DNA from: Zingiber officinale | Taxonomy: Eukaryota; Streptophyta; Magnoliopsida; Zingiberales; Zingiberaceae | DNA: 64,000 nucleotides | Assembly (NCBI RefSeq): GCF_018446385.1 | Contig: NC_055990.1 | Coordinates: 25,035,726 to 25,099,725, forward strand | Direction: 5' to 3' | Shown here: one piece after another, positions 50,347-63,016 of the stretch | How positions within the stretch are numbered: position 1 is the stretch's first letter | Layout: the number at the start of each line of letters is the position of its first letter | Notes under the pieces: model-generated | Database searches by the model: none | The model's input: the letters and a program-made list of their open reading frames with translations, nothing else | What the model was told of the DNA's origin: nothing | Program-made: the position numbers and the translations under genes

Positions 50347-51721
50347 TCATGGCGTCCTTCCTGAAATCCGCACACTTCTATTTGTTTGCAACTGATTTGT
50401 GATTCTCTGTAAAGGAGACCTCTGTCTTAAAGGAACCATTGGAGGTTTTAGAAACTTTGCAGCAGCATTCTTGATTTTCCTGTCAACATTTAATTGATTT
50501 TTCAGTTCTCTTATTACATGAATAGAACCAAAAAAAAAAAACACCATGGAAAAAACAGTTGCTTCATTTAGAAGGAAAACTAGAAGTGATGTATACTCTA
50601 ATGAAACAAATAGTCTTAAAATTAATAATGACCTTTTATTGGTAATTTCTACTTCTTTGCTCACCTTCTACTTGTACATTTGAAATATTCTATTTCAAGG
50701 AGATTACTTTAAGAGAAGCTAAATATAGTAATAGATTATGAATAAAAGAATTTTTTTTCTGAAATATAAAAAATATATTATTTAATTTATACTGCCTTGG
50801 TTAGGAGGTAACGCGCGGTATAAACATTTTGTTCCCCAAAGTCATGTGCAACTTGGAATTACTAAGTTTATGTGTTTTTACTGGCTTGGCTGAAAAATTG
50901 AGCCAATGATTTTTGATGATAAATTTAATCAATTAGAAAATACCACATGGTGCACCTTCAATAGACTAAAGATGTGTTTAGTTGGAAGTTATTCTTAATA
51001 ATTAATAAAAAAATTATTTGATTTAGATAATCGATGATTCTCAAATAATAATCTATGTCTAATACGTTAATAAAAGATACATGCAATCAGGAATTAAAAA
51101 AACTCATAAAAGGAAAAATTTTCTTGATTTTGAAATTAACAAAATTGTTTGACAAAAAATATTCTCCAATATTTATACTTTGGAATAAAAATACATCTAA
51201 AATTTTTATAACTAAGATTTTATTTTAAATTATAAAAACTAAATAAAAAATATGTGATATTTTATTTTAAAAATAAATTTATATTTTTAATATATATATA
51301 TATATATAAAGTTAAAAAAAAGGAACAAACATAAAATTAAAATAATAATATTTAATTTTGTAATGAAGGATAATACAGTAAAATATTAAACTAGGTTATA
51401 TATTAAAATCTTTAAATAAATAAATTTTTATTATATTATCTAAATTAAATCAAACAATTTATTTTTTATAATCTAATAATCACATAACTAAAATTATACA
51501 TGATAACTAAATCAAACACACTCTAAATGTTATCATATTTTTTAGTAAGAGCAATAATTTGTGAAAATAATTTTAACTTGTATAGGAATTGAAATTCCTT
51601 TTACTACCTTATTTTGCAAGGTTCTGAAAGCACTCTCCCAAGATACGTATTTCAGATGCATCAATTGCAAGTTTTCATTCAACCTGATTATTTCTTTTGC
51701 ATGCTGAAGGAGCTTATTAAC
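50347..51721 (-). CDS. Two exons of an unrecognised gene or gene relic
   Basis: An exon at 51608-51721 (38 codons, phase 0, CAG acceptor and GTAGT donor) encodes a charged helix (LLQHAKEIIRLNENLQLMHL). An exon at 50347-50479 after a TTGACAG acceptor encodes KIKNAAAKFLKPPMVPLRQR and more basic Ser/Arg-rich text to a TGA. Their phases do not join directly, so an exon between them is missing or unseen. I do not recognise the protein. No start codon or promoter was identified. Confidence 0.35.
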
Positions 51722-51856
51722 CTGTACAATAGCTCATATTAAGCATCAGGTAGTTCTGGAAGATACAAAATTTACATATATATTGCCAAATAAAACAAAA
51801 AAAATTTAAAATTAGCAACAGTAGCCCAACATGCAGTTGGAACGGATGATACCATT

Positions 51857-52437
51857 TGTTTAAGCTTAAACTCTCTCTAAATCTCTGTTTACGAACTAAA
51901 TTTACTTAAGTCCATATGAGTGGACTTAACCTTTATAAGATGGATTTACATTTGATTAACATACAACTAATTATTATTAAGAAATTAAATTCTAATTAAG
52001 TAATCTAATGCTTTAGCATGAAGGGAGGTTATTAGATGTGGATTCAATGCGTAAATCTATTAACCTGGTTTATTAATATTGATGGATTGTTAATGAGAGA
52101 TGAGCTTTATGATGGATAATCTCTATAAGTTGGGTCGGATATATAAAGGAAGAGATGAGATTCATTTTAAGACGTGTTGATCATGCTCTCTTCCTTTTGT
52201 TTATTCTCCTTCATTTAGAAGGACCTTTGATTGTCGACTCAATCCTGTGGAAGACTTCCACTACATTTATAGGATTTTCAGCAACAAGGAAGAAGCAATA
52301 GTCTTTTGCAATGGATTCAGGTCAGCTCTTCACTAACTATTGTTTCAATTTTTAATATTTCTTTAAATATTGATGATAACTAGATTCTATTGTAGATACA
52401 TCCTTTAATTTATTATTGATGTATCACAATCTTAACA
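51857..52437 (+). mobile_element. LTR with primer-binding site, copia-like
   Basis: 581 bp, TGTTTAAG to CTTAACA. A GATATATAAAGG promoter-like box lies near 52137. The site at 52440-52451, TGATATCAGAGC, is one base off the usual initiator-tRNA-Met primer-binding site. The following 1.6 kb is noncoding and repeat-rich. Confidence 0.7.
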
Positions 52438-52689
52438 ATTGATATCAGAGCTAAGGATTAGCTTATTGTCAATTTTCATAGCATAAGGATTATTTTTCAA
52501 TGATTTGACACATATATATCAATTTTTGCATTTTATTCCATATACATGAGCGAAATTGATGTGTATTCAATGAATGTAGCATGGATAGGTTAGGATTTGA
52601 CTATGAATTGAGTTTTTTACATTATCCACGAAGAACACGAATGCAAAGTGATTTAAAGATTTTTTTTAGCTGAAAAATCACTTTCAGAA

Positions 52690-53580
52690 AATTAGGTTTT
52701 CTGATATCAATCGATTGGAGAAGGTCTCCAATTGATTTGTAATCGCAGGTTCGCGAACAGAGGGTTTCTGAGTCGATTAGGCTAATTGATTGATGTTTAC
52801 CAATCGAATAGCATAAGGGCCAATCGATTGGGATGCCCAAGATTATGAATAGAGGATTTCTAAATCAATTGATGTTTACCAATCGATTAGCATAAGAGTC
52901 AATCGATTAGGATGCCCAAGATCATGTGGCAAAAGACGATTCGCTCGCCCCCAGCGCCCCCGCCAACCCGTCCCTAGGCCAACACGGAGGAGGTAAATCA
53001 CGGGTGGCTACTAGCCATTAGTGCAAATGACCAAGATATAGGGGAGGTTATGCTCGGTCACGCCGAGTTTCGACCCCAAGACCTCATGCGGCAACACCCC
53101 ATGTCTTAACCATCGCACCGCCCCGAGCGGACAGGATGCCCAAGATCATGAACAGAGGTTTCTTGAATCAATTGGGTTGATTTATTGGTGTTTATCAATC
53201 GATTAGTATAAGGATTAATCAATTTGGATGCCTAAAATCGCACAAAGGATTTCTGAATCGATCGGTGGATTGATTGATTTTCATCAATCGATTGACATGA
53301 GGAGTCAATTGATTACGATTCCTTGGATTATCCACAGAGGGTTCTAAATCGATTGACGGATCAATTGACATTCGCTAATTGATTACAATAATCAATTAGG
53401 GTAAATGAACTTGTGAACAGTGTGACTTTTAGAATCAATCAGGGAATCGATTGTTATGTACTAACATAATGTCAATGATGGGTATAATCGATTAACGTGT
53501 ATATCAATGATTCCCACATATTATTAATCGATTAAGGGTATCAATCAATTGGTATCTTATACCACCAATCAATTGATAAT
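52690..53580. repeat. Degenerate array rich in ATCGATTG words
   Basis: Four to six diverged copies of an 80-110-bp unit with AATCGATTGGGATGCCCAAG, a GAACAGAGG-TTTCTGAATCG segment and GTTTACCAATCGATTAGCAT. The palindromic ATCGAT core recurs every 20-40 bp. It lies just after the LTR primer-binding site and is split by a SINE. Confidence 0.75.
52927..53132 (-). mobile_element. tRNA-derived SINE (family A), youngest copy, 18-bp target duplication
   Basis: Perfect 18-bp AGGATGCCCAAGATCATG lies at 52909-52926 and 53133-53150. On the minus strand the head is GTGCGATGGTTAAGACATGG (A box), the B-box-like GGGGTCGAAACTC follows, and the tail is TTTTGCCA. GC content is higher and decay lower than in the other copies, so it approximates the source sequence best. 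Confidence 0.92.
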
Positions 53581-54054
53581 TGAATTTGGCTCAGTTTTCA
53601 ACCATTTTTTCCTGTATTTTCTTTGCTCTTGCTGCTTAATTGAACTTATACTATTACCAAAGTGAGAACAATCGGGGAGACTAGGACTATTAGCATAGAG
53701 GGATGTATGTTCATGCTAAGGGAGCTTGGCCCAAAAGAAAGTTATTCTTATGCAAGATATATGTTTAAAGAAGCTTACAAATTAAGTTAAACTTCTAAGT
53801 TATGTGCATAGTGTGTCGGCCCAAAGGAAGAGACACTTTGTGGATGATTAGAAGTATTATGAGTGATAGTTAAAAACATAAGCTAACTAAGGAAGCTCAT
53901 AAATAAAGTATCATGCGCATATATGTTGGCCCAAAGGAAGGCAAGTTATGTGGCAGATGAAAATAATTATGAGTTGTTTGGAGAAAATCAATAGCAAGTT
54001 ACAATTTAGTCCAAACACTTGATGTAATGTTACACTAGCTATCTCTATTAATGC
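53581..54054. other. Noncoding retrotransposon interior
   Basis: Three spaced copies of TTGGCCCAAAGGAAG-type text (about 53726, 53818, 53928) with shared flanks. No gene seen. Confidence 0.5.
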
Positions 54055-55111
54055 CCATATAGTAGTATCGTTGGGTCTGCGGACCTAACAACTAGCAGAA
54101 AGACTTGGTGGACTAAGGTAGAGTCAAGCAAATTTACATGGTAAGTAAGGTAAGTCACTGGAGGAGAGTATTCTAGTGAGAACGAGTCTCAATTAGGGAC
54201 TTTAGGCACAAGTCCAATTTAAAATCCTAAATTAAGACTATGACTAGATCCTAGTATCGGGAAGACAAAGTCTAATTAATACTGCTATTTTATAATTGTA
54301 CTAACTTTATTTTTGTAGGTTAGATATTTTCTTGTTGAACTAACATGTTTTGCAAGAGCAAAAAAGACAAAAAAAAAAAAAAAACCTTGGGTGAATAATG
54401 CTCAAGACGCCTCTTGTGCTGCTGGAGGCGCCTCGGAAGCAGTGGTTGAAGGCCCCGCACAGAAGGGCGTGGAGGCGCCTTCCATACGAAGAAAGGTACC
54501 TTAAAGCTTAGCACTGAAGGCGCGTCAGAGAGCTTTGATGGCACCTTCAGTCGGATAAGGTAGAAGGCTTTGTTGACAATAAGAAGCCGAATCTGCGAGG
54601 ATATACTTTGGGGTTGAAGGCGCCTCCAATACTCTATAAAGGAGAGGTTCGACCACTCTTCAATATACAACTTATATCTGAGCTCAAACAATTCTTCTGC
54701 TATTTCGACTGCACTGCTGCTTTGGTACGACACTACGAACTGACTCCAAGCCTTGACTTCCATATACTATGAGTCAGTATATTTTAATTTAATCTGTAAT
54801 TTTTTATTGTTTATTGTTGAATAGAGGAACTGTAGGGTTGTTACACTTCCTCCGATCATTTGTATTCAGATTACTCTTCCGACAATTCTTGAAGAGAACT
54901 TAGTGGATTACCCATCAATAGGTTTGAGGGGCTTGGATCTTGGAGAGGAGCCGTTGAAGGCTCCGAACTAAGTAAACCGATTGTATTCATTCATGTTTTT
55001 TTATTTTAAGTCTATTTTATTTTATTCCACTGCGTACTTAATCTTTAATTTTGAAAAATAATATAGTTTTTTTAACACGTGATTCACCCCCCCCCCCCCC
55101 CCCCCCCAACA
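54055..55111 (+). mobile_element. Copia-type LTR, 5' end indistinct
   Basis: Contains GACTTGGTGGACTAAGG, the paired GTGAGAACGAGTCTC text, GGAGGCGCCTC words, GTGGATTACCCATCAATAGG and GAAGGCTCCGAAC. It ends after a run of 21 C residues (55087-55107) in CAACA. Same family as 12785-14113 (opposite strand) and 14114-14757. Confidence 0.7.
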
Positions 55112-56192
55112 TGTACATAACGGTCCTACACTGTCAACTGGCAAAAATCCATGTGGGGTATTTGGTAGGAAGACCTGGTGGGTTAAGAGATCGAGGTTAA
55201 GTAAGTCTGTAAAGGGTAAGTGAGGTAAGCAACTTGAGGAGAGATCTAGTAAGGACGTGTTCCCAATTGAGGGAATAGTAGGTGTCAATCCAACCTAGTA
55301 TTTTAACGAAACTCAAAGTCAGGACTGGACAGTCTTGTGACTGTCAAAATATTTATTTTTTTTCATATTATGCTTGTTGTGCTAACTCTGTGGTGCCAGA
55401 AAATGAAATATGGAAAAAAAAAGGGCTTATAAGCACTCGGGTAGGGTCCAAGCGCTCGGAGGTTTGGGTGCCCTAAGTGGGTCCAGACGTCTAGATTGGC
55501 CAAATCCCAACCATTCGTGTAGATGAGTTGACACACTTAGATTGACCAGCACACGTCAGCGTTCAAATGCCCGGGGATGGTTTAGGTGCCTAGGAGTGGA
55601 TAGAGGCTACGGGATAGAGTTTCGCCTATGTGCAGCTACGTTAGCGATCCAGGGGCCCAGAGGTGGATAATCCAGTGATGAGGCAAGATCGGATAGGCCT
55701 CAGTCCAGATGCTTGGGGGTGGTCCATGTGCTTGAAAATGCCTATAAAAGGAGCTTTAAACTGCAACTTCAGCAATCAATATCAATTTCTATAAGTTGTT
55801 TACGCGCTTTCATGATTGTTCGGCTACTCCAAGTTCGTTCTACTGCTATCCTATAACGTTGCTTCACCTGACAGCTATAGACGAATCAACTCTAACACCT
55901 GAGCTCACAACTTCTTCATCGTTGTGTTGGTAGTGTTTATTTTAAGTCATTTACATTATTGCTTAAAGGAAGTGTAGGGTGTTCATGTTCCTCATACTCT
56001 GTATTTGATTAAAATTTAGTAGATTACCTATTAGAAAGGTTCAAAGGATCTGAGTTTTGAAGTAGGAGTCATCGAAGGCTCCAAACTAAGTAAAATTGTC
56101 TGTGTTATGTTTTTATTTGTTCGTATTTTCTTTCCGCTGTGCGCTCATTTTTTTAAAGTTTGAAAAAACTAATTTTTAACCCCCCCCTAACT
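55112..56192 (+). mobile_element. Second, diverged copia-type LTR
   Basis: It repeats the same order of blocks as the preceding LTR (GGAAGACCTGGTGGG, GAGGAGAGATCTAGTAAGGA, CATCGAAGGCTCC, then a C-run) with strong divergence. It is followed by a broken gag. No primer-binding site was found at its end. Confidence 0.6.
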
Positions 56193-56209
56193 GCTAGCTA
56201 AAGTAAAAG

Positions 56210-56625
56210 AAAGATGTTCGGATTGTGCATTTATCTACTGAAGTTCGAGGGAGATTTTACGATATGGAAAAAGAGAATGGAGGTATTCTTTAAATTAATT
56301 TTGAAATTTTATTAACCATTAAATATGGTTTTATAGCACCTAGTGATCAGCATGAAAAGGAAAAGGAAGAGCATCTCTGGAGCAAAAAGGAGCAGGCTAG
56401 CTTCGTGACCAACGGAAAAATAGAATTTCGTCTGCTAATCGAGTTACCACCTCAAGCACTCAACCCATCGACAGTTACAACTCGTCAAAAGAACTATGGG
56501 AGAAATATCTGGAGCTTCATGAAGGAACATTGGAGGCCAAGCTAATAAGACGGGATATTCTCCAAAATCAGCTAATAAACCTCCGAATGGAAAAAGGAGA
56601 AATGGTGACTCAACAACACACTCTG
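56210..56625 (+). pseudogene. Copia gag fragment, frameshifted
   Basis: It parallels the gag of the element at 30734-34818: KFEGDFTIWKKRMEVFF, then in shifting frames the equivalents of WEKYLELHEGT and RRDILQNQL. Several stops and frameshifts. The downstream gag and zinc knuckle are missing. Confidence 0.7.
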
Positions 56626-57203
56626 TAATCGAAATTCTTTTCTGTTTTTAAGTGTTCGTGCTTCACGAAAATAGGTACATATGTATAAAAACTTATTTGA
56701 GAGGTAAAGACTCTCAAACCGAATATCAAACCATACAGCATAGTTAGGAGTTTGTCCTCTATAGTTGAGGTAAACTCCTTGCTCATCACTTAATTCACTT
56801 ACATAATCATCCTCACTACATCATGCATCACATGGGCACAATCCACTCATTGTGATGTATCATATCACATGCATAAAGCAAAGTCAAACTAACCTCCAAT
56901 TACACACACACACACATCACACAAATACCTTTATATGTTCTACAATTGGTGAACAGTAGGTGTAGAAATAAAACACGAACAACATCAAAACGTGAAGAGC
57001 AAGTGTTACTCAAGCATGAAGAACCATGGACAACAATTGGATAGCAATTGGAGCATCTAATAACACGGACAATAGGTGAAGCATCAAGACACGGACAGTG
57101 AGCACCATGCTCACCTTGGATAGCACGGACAATACTCATCAAAACCGAACAACACTTGCAAAGCATCCCGCCATAGATCGTCGCCCCACTTTTAGCAAGT
57201 GGT

Positions 57204-57515
57204 CAGCTATCAACAGATTTGTCATGTCTTTACCGCGAGCCGTTTGTTGCGGACTAGATAGATCTTTATGGTTGATCTATGAATCCTCTTGGGCTTTTTG
57301 GCAAAGCTCCAGCCATCAACAGATTTAGCGATGTCCTTACTGCGAGCCGTTTGCTGCGGACTAGATAAATCATTATGGTGGATCTATTCACCCTCTTAAA
57401 CTTTTTGGCAAAGCCCCAGCCATCAATGGATTTGGCGTTGTCTTTACCACAAGTTGTTTGTTGCGGACTAAATAGATCAATTATAGTGGACCTATTCACC
57501 ATGATGGTTGAGGTA
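57204..57515. repeat. Three tandem 106-107-bp units
   Basis: Units start with CAGCCATCAACAGATTT-type text at 57204, 57310 and 57417 and share GTTTGTTGCGGACTAGATA and CTTTTTGGCAAAGC. Frames across it on both strands are repeat artefacts. Confidence 0.9.
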
Positions 57516-57929
57516 AACTCCACAATCAAGCCCTCTCTCATACTACTAGTAAACATCATACGGGCACATGACACCTAATGTGGTGAACATCATATCTCTC
57601 TTGCATGCAATCTACAAGCCATAAATCACCTTACACGTTCATTGGTCCTCACTTGAATTTTGCATGCACATTCACACCAAGAACCCATTTGCACGTACAA
57701 AATCAGACACCATTAAGCTTACCATAGTCACCCTTTGATGCAAGCAAAAGCCAACATGGACACCTTGGATAGTAAGAAAACGACGAGCTTCAAATAGCTA
57801 CATCAACATTGTCAACAACAACTTCCTTCCATGAGCAGTCAAGACAGAGGTTTCCAACACCAACCAACAGAGGACTTCAATCCACGAGTGATGACGACTA
57901 TAAGGGTTTCATGTCCACAAGCCGATGGG

Positions 57930-60337
57930 CATATATTTGGACCTTCCAAAATATCTAATCCACATCCGTCACAATGTCTTGATATCGACATCTATTGCTA
58001 GTTTTCCACACATAATAGATTGAGCTAGAGATGCCTAGATGTCGGGCCTTCATCTTCCTGCTACCACCCTTGTAATGCCTACCAAAAATCTGATGCAACC
58101 CCTCAAAGGATTTGAAATTGTGCTTGATTTCCAACCATCGCTTCACCTTGCACCAAAGTTCACAAGCCACCGGGCATTCAAAGAAGACATGTTGATTGGA
58201 TTCCTCTTGTTGCCGACACATGACACAATCTTTGCTTGGTTCATACTCAATTTGATCCTTGGTCCTCAACCTCCCATGAGCTAGCATCCATAGTGTGAAG
58301 CGATGCTTCGACATGATTTCCGACTTCCACACCATAGATTTCCATGCACCTTCCGACCCTCTTGGCATGAAGAAATTATATGCATTTGTAATCCTTTTTC
58401 CATTTCCAATAAACCAATCTATCATCCTCATATTTGCCTCCCCCACGCCACCTGAAGCATCTAGTATCTTGCTTCGGATCTCCGATAGTCTCTTGATTAA
58501 AGGTGAGTCTGAGTTCTTCTTTTGCCATGCCCAAAAATCTGCACCTTTGATATAATGTTAGCGCACCCACTTAAACCAAAGTGAATCCGTATTTGCTTGA
58601 ATATTCCATAATAATTTGCACAATAATGATTCATTCCATGCTTGGAGGTCCCTAAGGTCATAACCCCCATCATGTTTAGGCAAATAAATCTTCGACCATG
58701 AAATGGGTGGATACTTTGAGGAGCACACAAATGTTCGGCATAAAGCATTTATTTTGTCAATCACACCACTAGGAGTAGGGAGCATGGAAAGTCAAAAGCA
58801 TTCCATACCTTGAAGAACCGTCCCCACTAGTTCCAAGCGCCCGACATAGGATAAAGTGCGTTGAGGCCATGAGTTGATCTTCCTTGCAATAGCTTCAAGA
58901 AGTGGCCCATAATTCGTAATCATTAGCTTCTCCGCCATCAAAGGGATGCCCAAAAATCTAAGGAAATTTTCCTTCTTGAAAACCCAAAAGTTACAATAAC
59001 CGGTTCTTCAAGCTTGTGTCCACACCCTCCATGTAAACTTGTGTCTTTTGTGGATTTGCTATAAGACCTGAGATCCCTCCAAATTGATCCAAGCAATCCA
59101 CTAGGTGTTGGGTAAATGTCTCACCGCTCTACAAAATAGCATTAAGTCATCGGTATATACAAGATGTGTAATATTAACCTCCTTACACATAGGATGAAAA
59201 TGAAATAAAGACATCATGGAGGTTTCCTTTAACTTCCTTGAGAGAACCTCTATGCACAAGCCAAATAGAAGGGGAGAGAGTGGATTTCCTTGCCTTAACC
59301 CTCTTTTCCCACTGAAAAATTCATATATTCCGCCATTCAATGATATAGAATATAATACCGTGGAGATGCATAATTTGATCCAATCGTAAAATCATTAGGT
59401 AAACCCAAAACCAATGAGACCAGTCACGAGAAAGTCCCAATCAATCATATCAAAAGCCTTCTTCAAATCAAGCTTGACCATGCATCTAGGGGAGATCCTT
59501 TTGCGAGCATACTTCCGAAGCAATTCTTGAGTTAAGTATATATTGTCCCCTATAGAACGCCCCTGAATAAACGTCACTTGAGCTGGGTCCAATAAGAAGT
59601 TCAATACCTTTGATAATCGGGTAGCAAGTACCTTCAATATTATCTTATAGAAGACATTATAACAAGATATCAGCCTATAGTCTGAAACCCCAATAGCATG
59701 ATCTCCCTTTGGCACTAGTAATATCAAAGAATGGTTCCATTGTTTGAGGAACTTGCTATATTGAAAGAATTCTTGCACTGCTATCACAAAATCCTTACCA
59801 ATAATATCCTATGAAGAAGTGAAGAATTTTGAGCTATACCTATCTAGGCTCGGGGCCTTTCCACATCTAATATCATGTAGGGCAAATTTAATCTTTTCTA
59901 CCTCAACTAACTTGCACAAATTCTCAGATTGACCCCTTGTGAGTTTCCGCCCCATGAGTGAGTTGCTGTCTCATTTGGCACACACCTCCTTTTGACCAAG
60001 TAATGGAAATAATCAATAAACTCTTCTGCAACTTCACCTAAGCTTGTGGTTTGTTCCCCATCCCTTTTCTTGAGCATAATGATAACATTTCTCTTGTTGT
60101 TTTTCTTTACCACATCATGAAAGAACTTTGTGCACTTTTTCGAACTCCTCAAGTAAACGTTCTTTGCCCTTTGTTGATAAAATTACCTTTCTGCCTCCAT
60201 AAGTAGGGTAGTTTTCTTCCTCACATGACTGTACTCTGAGGGAATTGAACCACCATCAAGAATACCCTTTTGTATCTCCGTAAGCTCATCTTTTGCTCTC
60301 CTGGTTTTCGTCGAAATGTGACCAAAATGGTTTTTGT
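57930..60337 (-). pseudogene. LINE (L1-type), reverse transcriptase and zinc-binding region
   Basis: Minus-strand blocks in order: a pre-RT segment (60152-59907, SSKKCTKFFHDVVKK); RT fingers and palm (59787-59395, WNHSLILLVPKG, QGRSIGDNI, KLDLKKAFDMIDWDFL); the RT active site (59340-59101, RGLRQGNPLSPLLFGL, VYTDDLMLF); a thumb region (58785-58497); and the zf-RVT domain (58446-57955, LWMLAHGRLRTKDQI, CVMC, HVFFECPVA). Stops and frameshifts separate the blocks. The 5' part with the endonuclease is cut off by the gypsy element inserted at 60342. Confidence 0.9.
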
Positions 60338-61102
60338 TTAACTGTAACGACCACCCTTTTTACTACTACTACTACTCTCTAAGAGTGACCGTTACTTATC
60401 TACTAACTCAACTTAACCGGTTTATTAAAAATCTCTAGGAAAACCCTACCGAAAAATTTCGGCAGAATCTCCCCTGTACCGGTGACCATTTCCCATAATA
60501 CAAACAAATAATAAACCATCAGCCACATGCGGCTGGTATAAATACTTCACAACCACGCAGTAATAATATCACAATAACTAAAAGGAAACTATTCTAGCAA
60601 TAGTAAACAAATAGAACTCCAACGATAAGACATACCAAACTACAAGTGCGGAATAGACTCAATTACAATCTCAACTTCATCATAGCATTAAAAGAGAACT
60701 AAAATAACTAAACAGAAAAGTCTTGGCAATTTGCCAGCTCATTCTGGATCTCTCCATAGTCCAGCCATCACACACCTTCATCACCACCACCTTGTCGCCT
60801 TCCTTGCTAAATCTTTTCCTTTCCTTTATCTGCAGTAGGAGGAAGTGCAGTCGATAAGCATAAAGCTTAGTGAGCGCTATCTACTCACAAAAACTCGATA
60901 TGCATGTATATAAATAAAAACATGCTAAAACTAAATGCTAACATATAAAACTACTCATGCTCATATATAGCAAAGGAATCATGCTAACTGAAATACTAAA
61001 CATTTGTAGTTCATCATGCTCATAAACCAATAAAAGAAGCATACTAACTGAAATACTAAACATGTATTGTTTATCATGCTTATAAACCAATAAAAGAAGC
61101 AT

Positions 61103-61170
61103 ACTAAACATGTAAAGCTACTAAACATGTAAAACTACTAAACATGTAAAGCTACTAAACATGTAAAACT
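61103..61170. repeat. Four tandem 17-bp units in the gypsy LTR
   Basis: ACTAAACATGTAAAGCT and ACTAAACATGTAAAACT alternate exactly (A-B-A-B), so a 34-bp unit may have been duplicated. Confidence 0.9.
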
Positions 61171-63016
61171 AAACATGCTCATAAGAATAAAACTATAACA
61201 GCATGCTGAAAGCAAATAAAACTAAACATGCTGAATAATCTAATAGCAAGAAACAAATAAAACTACTACTGAATGCTTCAAACAACAAGAACTAAACTTT
61301 CTAATTCTAAACATATTTGAAGCTTGTTTCATTTGTTTCAAAACTTATACTTTAATACTTCAAAATAATAATAAACTTCTTTTGGGCCCGGCATTGTACC
61401 ACTTAGCGCGCATTCTTAATAAGAATCGAGGTAGCTAATCCCGAAACTACTAAGATACTTCTAGGCCTTGTGCCTAGGGGCAACTTGGAGCCCATCCCTT
61501 GGACCTTGTGTCCGGTACATGCCCTTTAAAAGTAAAATACTTTCTTTTTAACTATAACTTCTTTATACTTGCCCTTACTTGGCATTTAAGCAAACACCTT
61601 GTGTGCGCTTTTGATATTCAATCTTCTGGAATTGAAATCAAGTCTAGACCTTAGTCTTTCTTGCTTATAGTTCTTAAAGACAAAAACTCATGCTTATGTA
61701 ATAGCAAAGAAACTAATAATTGCATGCTCAAGATATACTATCTGTAATTAAACAAAAACAAACTGCTTTATGAAAATTAGAGGTTGTTCGTGCTTATTAA
61801 CTAGCACTGAAAACTTCATTCTTGCTGGAATAACAAATAGGAAATCTCATGCTTACTGGAATAAGTTCATACTTCAAAAGAAATCCGAAACTCGACACAA
61901 ATTATTCATGCTTGTTAAAATGCAAGGTACCCAAAACTAAAATACTGATGTTAAGGACTGTTCTTGCTCCTTAAGTGCAAAGACAAGAAAGCTGTAATGC
62001 TAAACTCATTCTAACTAAGTAAAGATTGTTCTTGCCCTTAAAACAACAACAAAAGATCTATCCAAATATACTAAGGTACCAAGTTGTGCATGCTCATTAA
62101 GGAAACTACACTGCTGTTCATGCTCAATTAATAGCAAGGAAGAAAAATCAAGAAAATCAACACTGCAAGCTCAAGGTCGGCTGCTCATTCTCATGCAGTA
62201 GCAAAGAAAGGAATTTAAAGATATCAATGATGCAAACTAAAGGGTCGGCTGCTCATGTTCAACTAGTAGAAACTGAAACCACATGTTAAACCTAAACAAC
62301 TTATTCATTTATCTCAGATTTCAACAAAACTAGATCTGCACTTGTAAAGGCTGTTCATGTTCGGAATTTACAACAAGATTTCAAAACTGAACTTTCAAAT
62401 CAAGGTTACTCAAGCTAATGCATGGCACAAATCCAAATCCGTACCAATCCGATTTGCACAGCAAGGTCACAACAGAAAATTCTAACTCTAACTTGAATTT
62501 CTAATTGCAACGCATGAAGGAAATCCAAATCATATGCCTAAACTAATCAATTCATTCCTTTTTCTTTGAGATCCCCGGCAGTAAGCACAAAACCATAATC
62601 TTTACAACCTAAAATCCGAAAGTCATGAAAACAAATCAAAGCTCGGAACTACTCCTACTGCAGGTGAGAAGCAACTCACCTTGGTTTGCTTGGGCTTACA
62701 ACCGAGAAAGAGATCTAGGGTTTGGATGAAGCTTCAAATCCGGCGATCCTTCTGCGCCCGCGTGCTCCCCTCGACAAGCCGACCTCAAGGAGGTGAAGAA
62801 AACCTCTCGAAAACCTTAGCCGGCGCCGGAGACGATCCCTAGTTCCGTCGCTTCTTTCGCCCGAGAGCACCGCCGCGCGCCGTCGCGAGAAGAGGAGAGG
62901 AATCGGGAGAAAATGTTTAGTTTTGGAAAAATCAAAACCTAATTCCCTTTAATATATTAGGGTTAAATCCAAAACTATGCTATAACTCTATTCTTCCCTT
63001 ATATAGTTATTAAGAA

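Noticed and set aside
57098..57578. Small frames on both strands at 57.1-57.6 kb
   Set aside because: All lie in the 106-bp tandem repeat and show no codon conservation between units.
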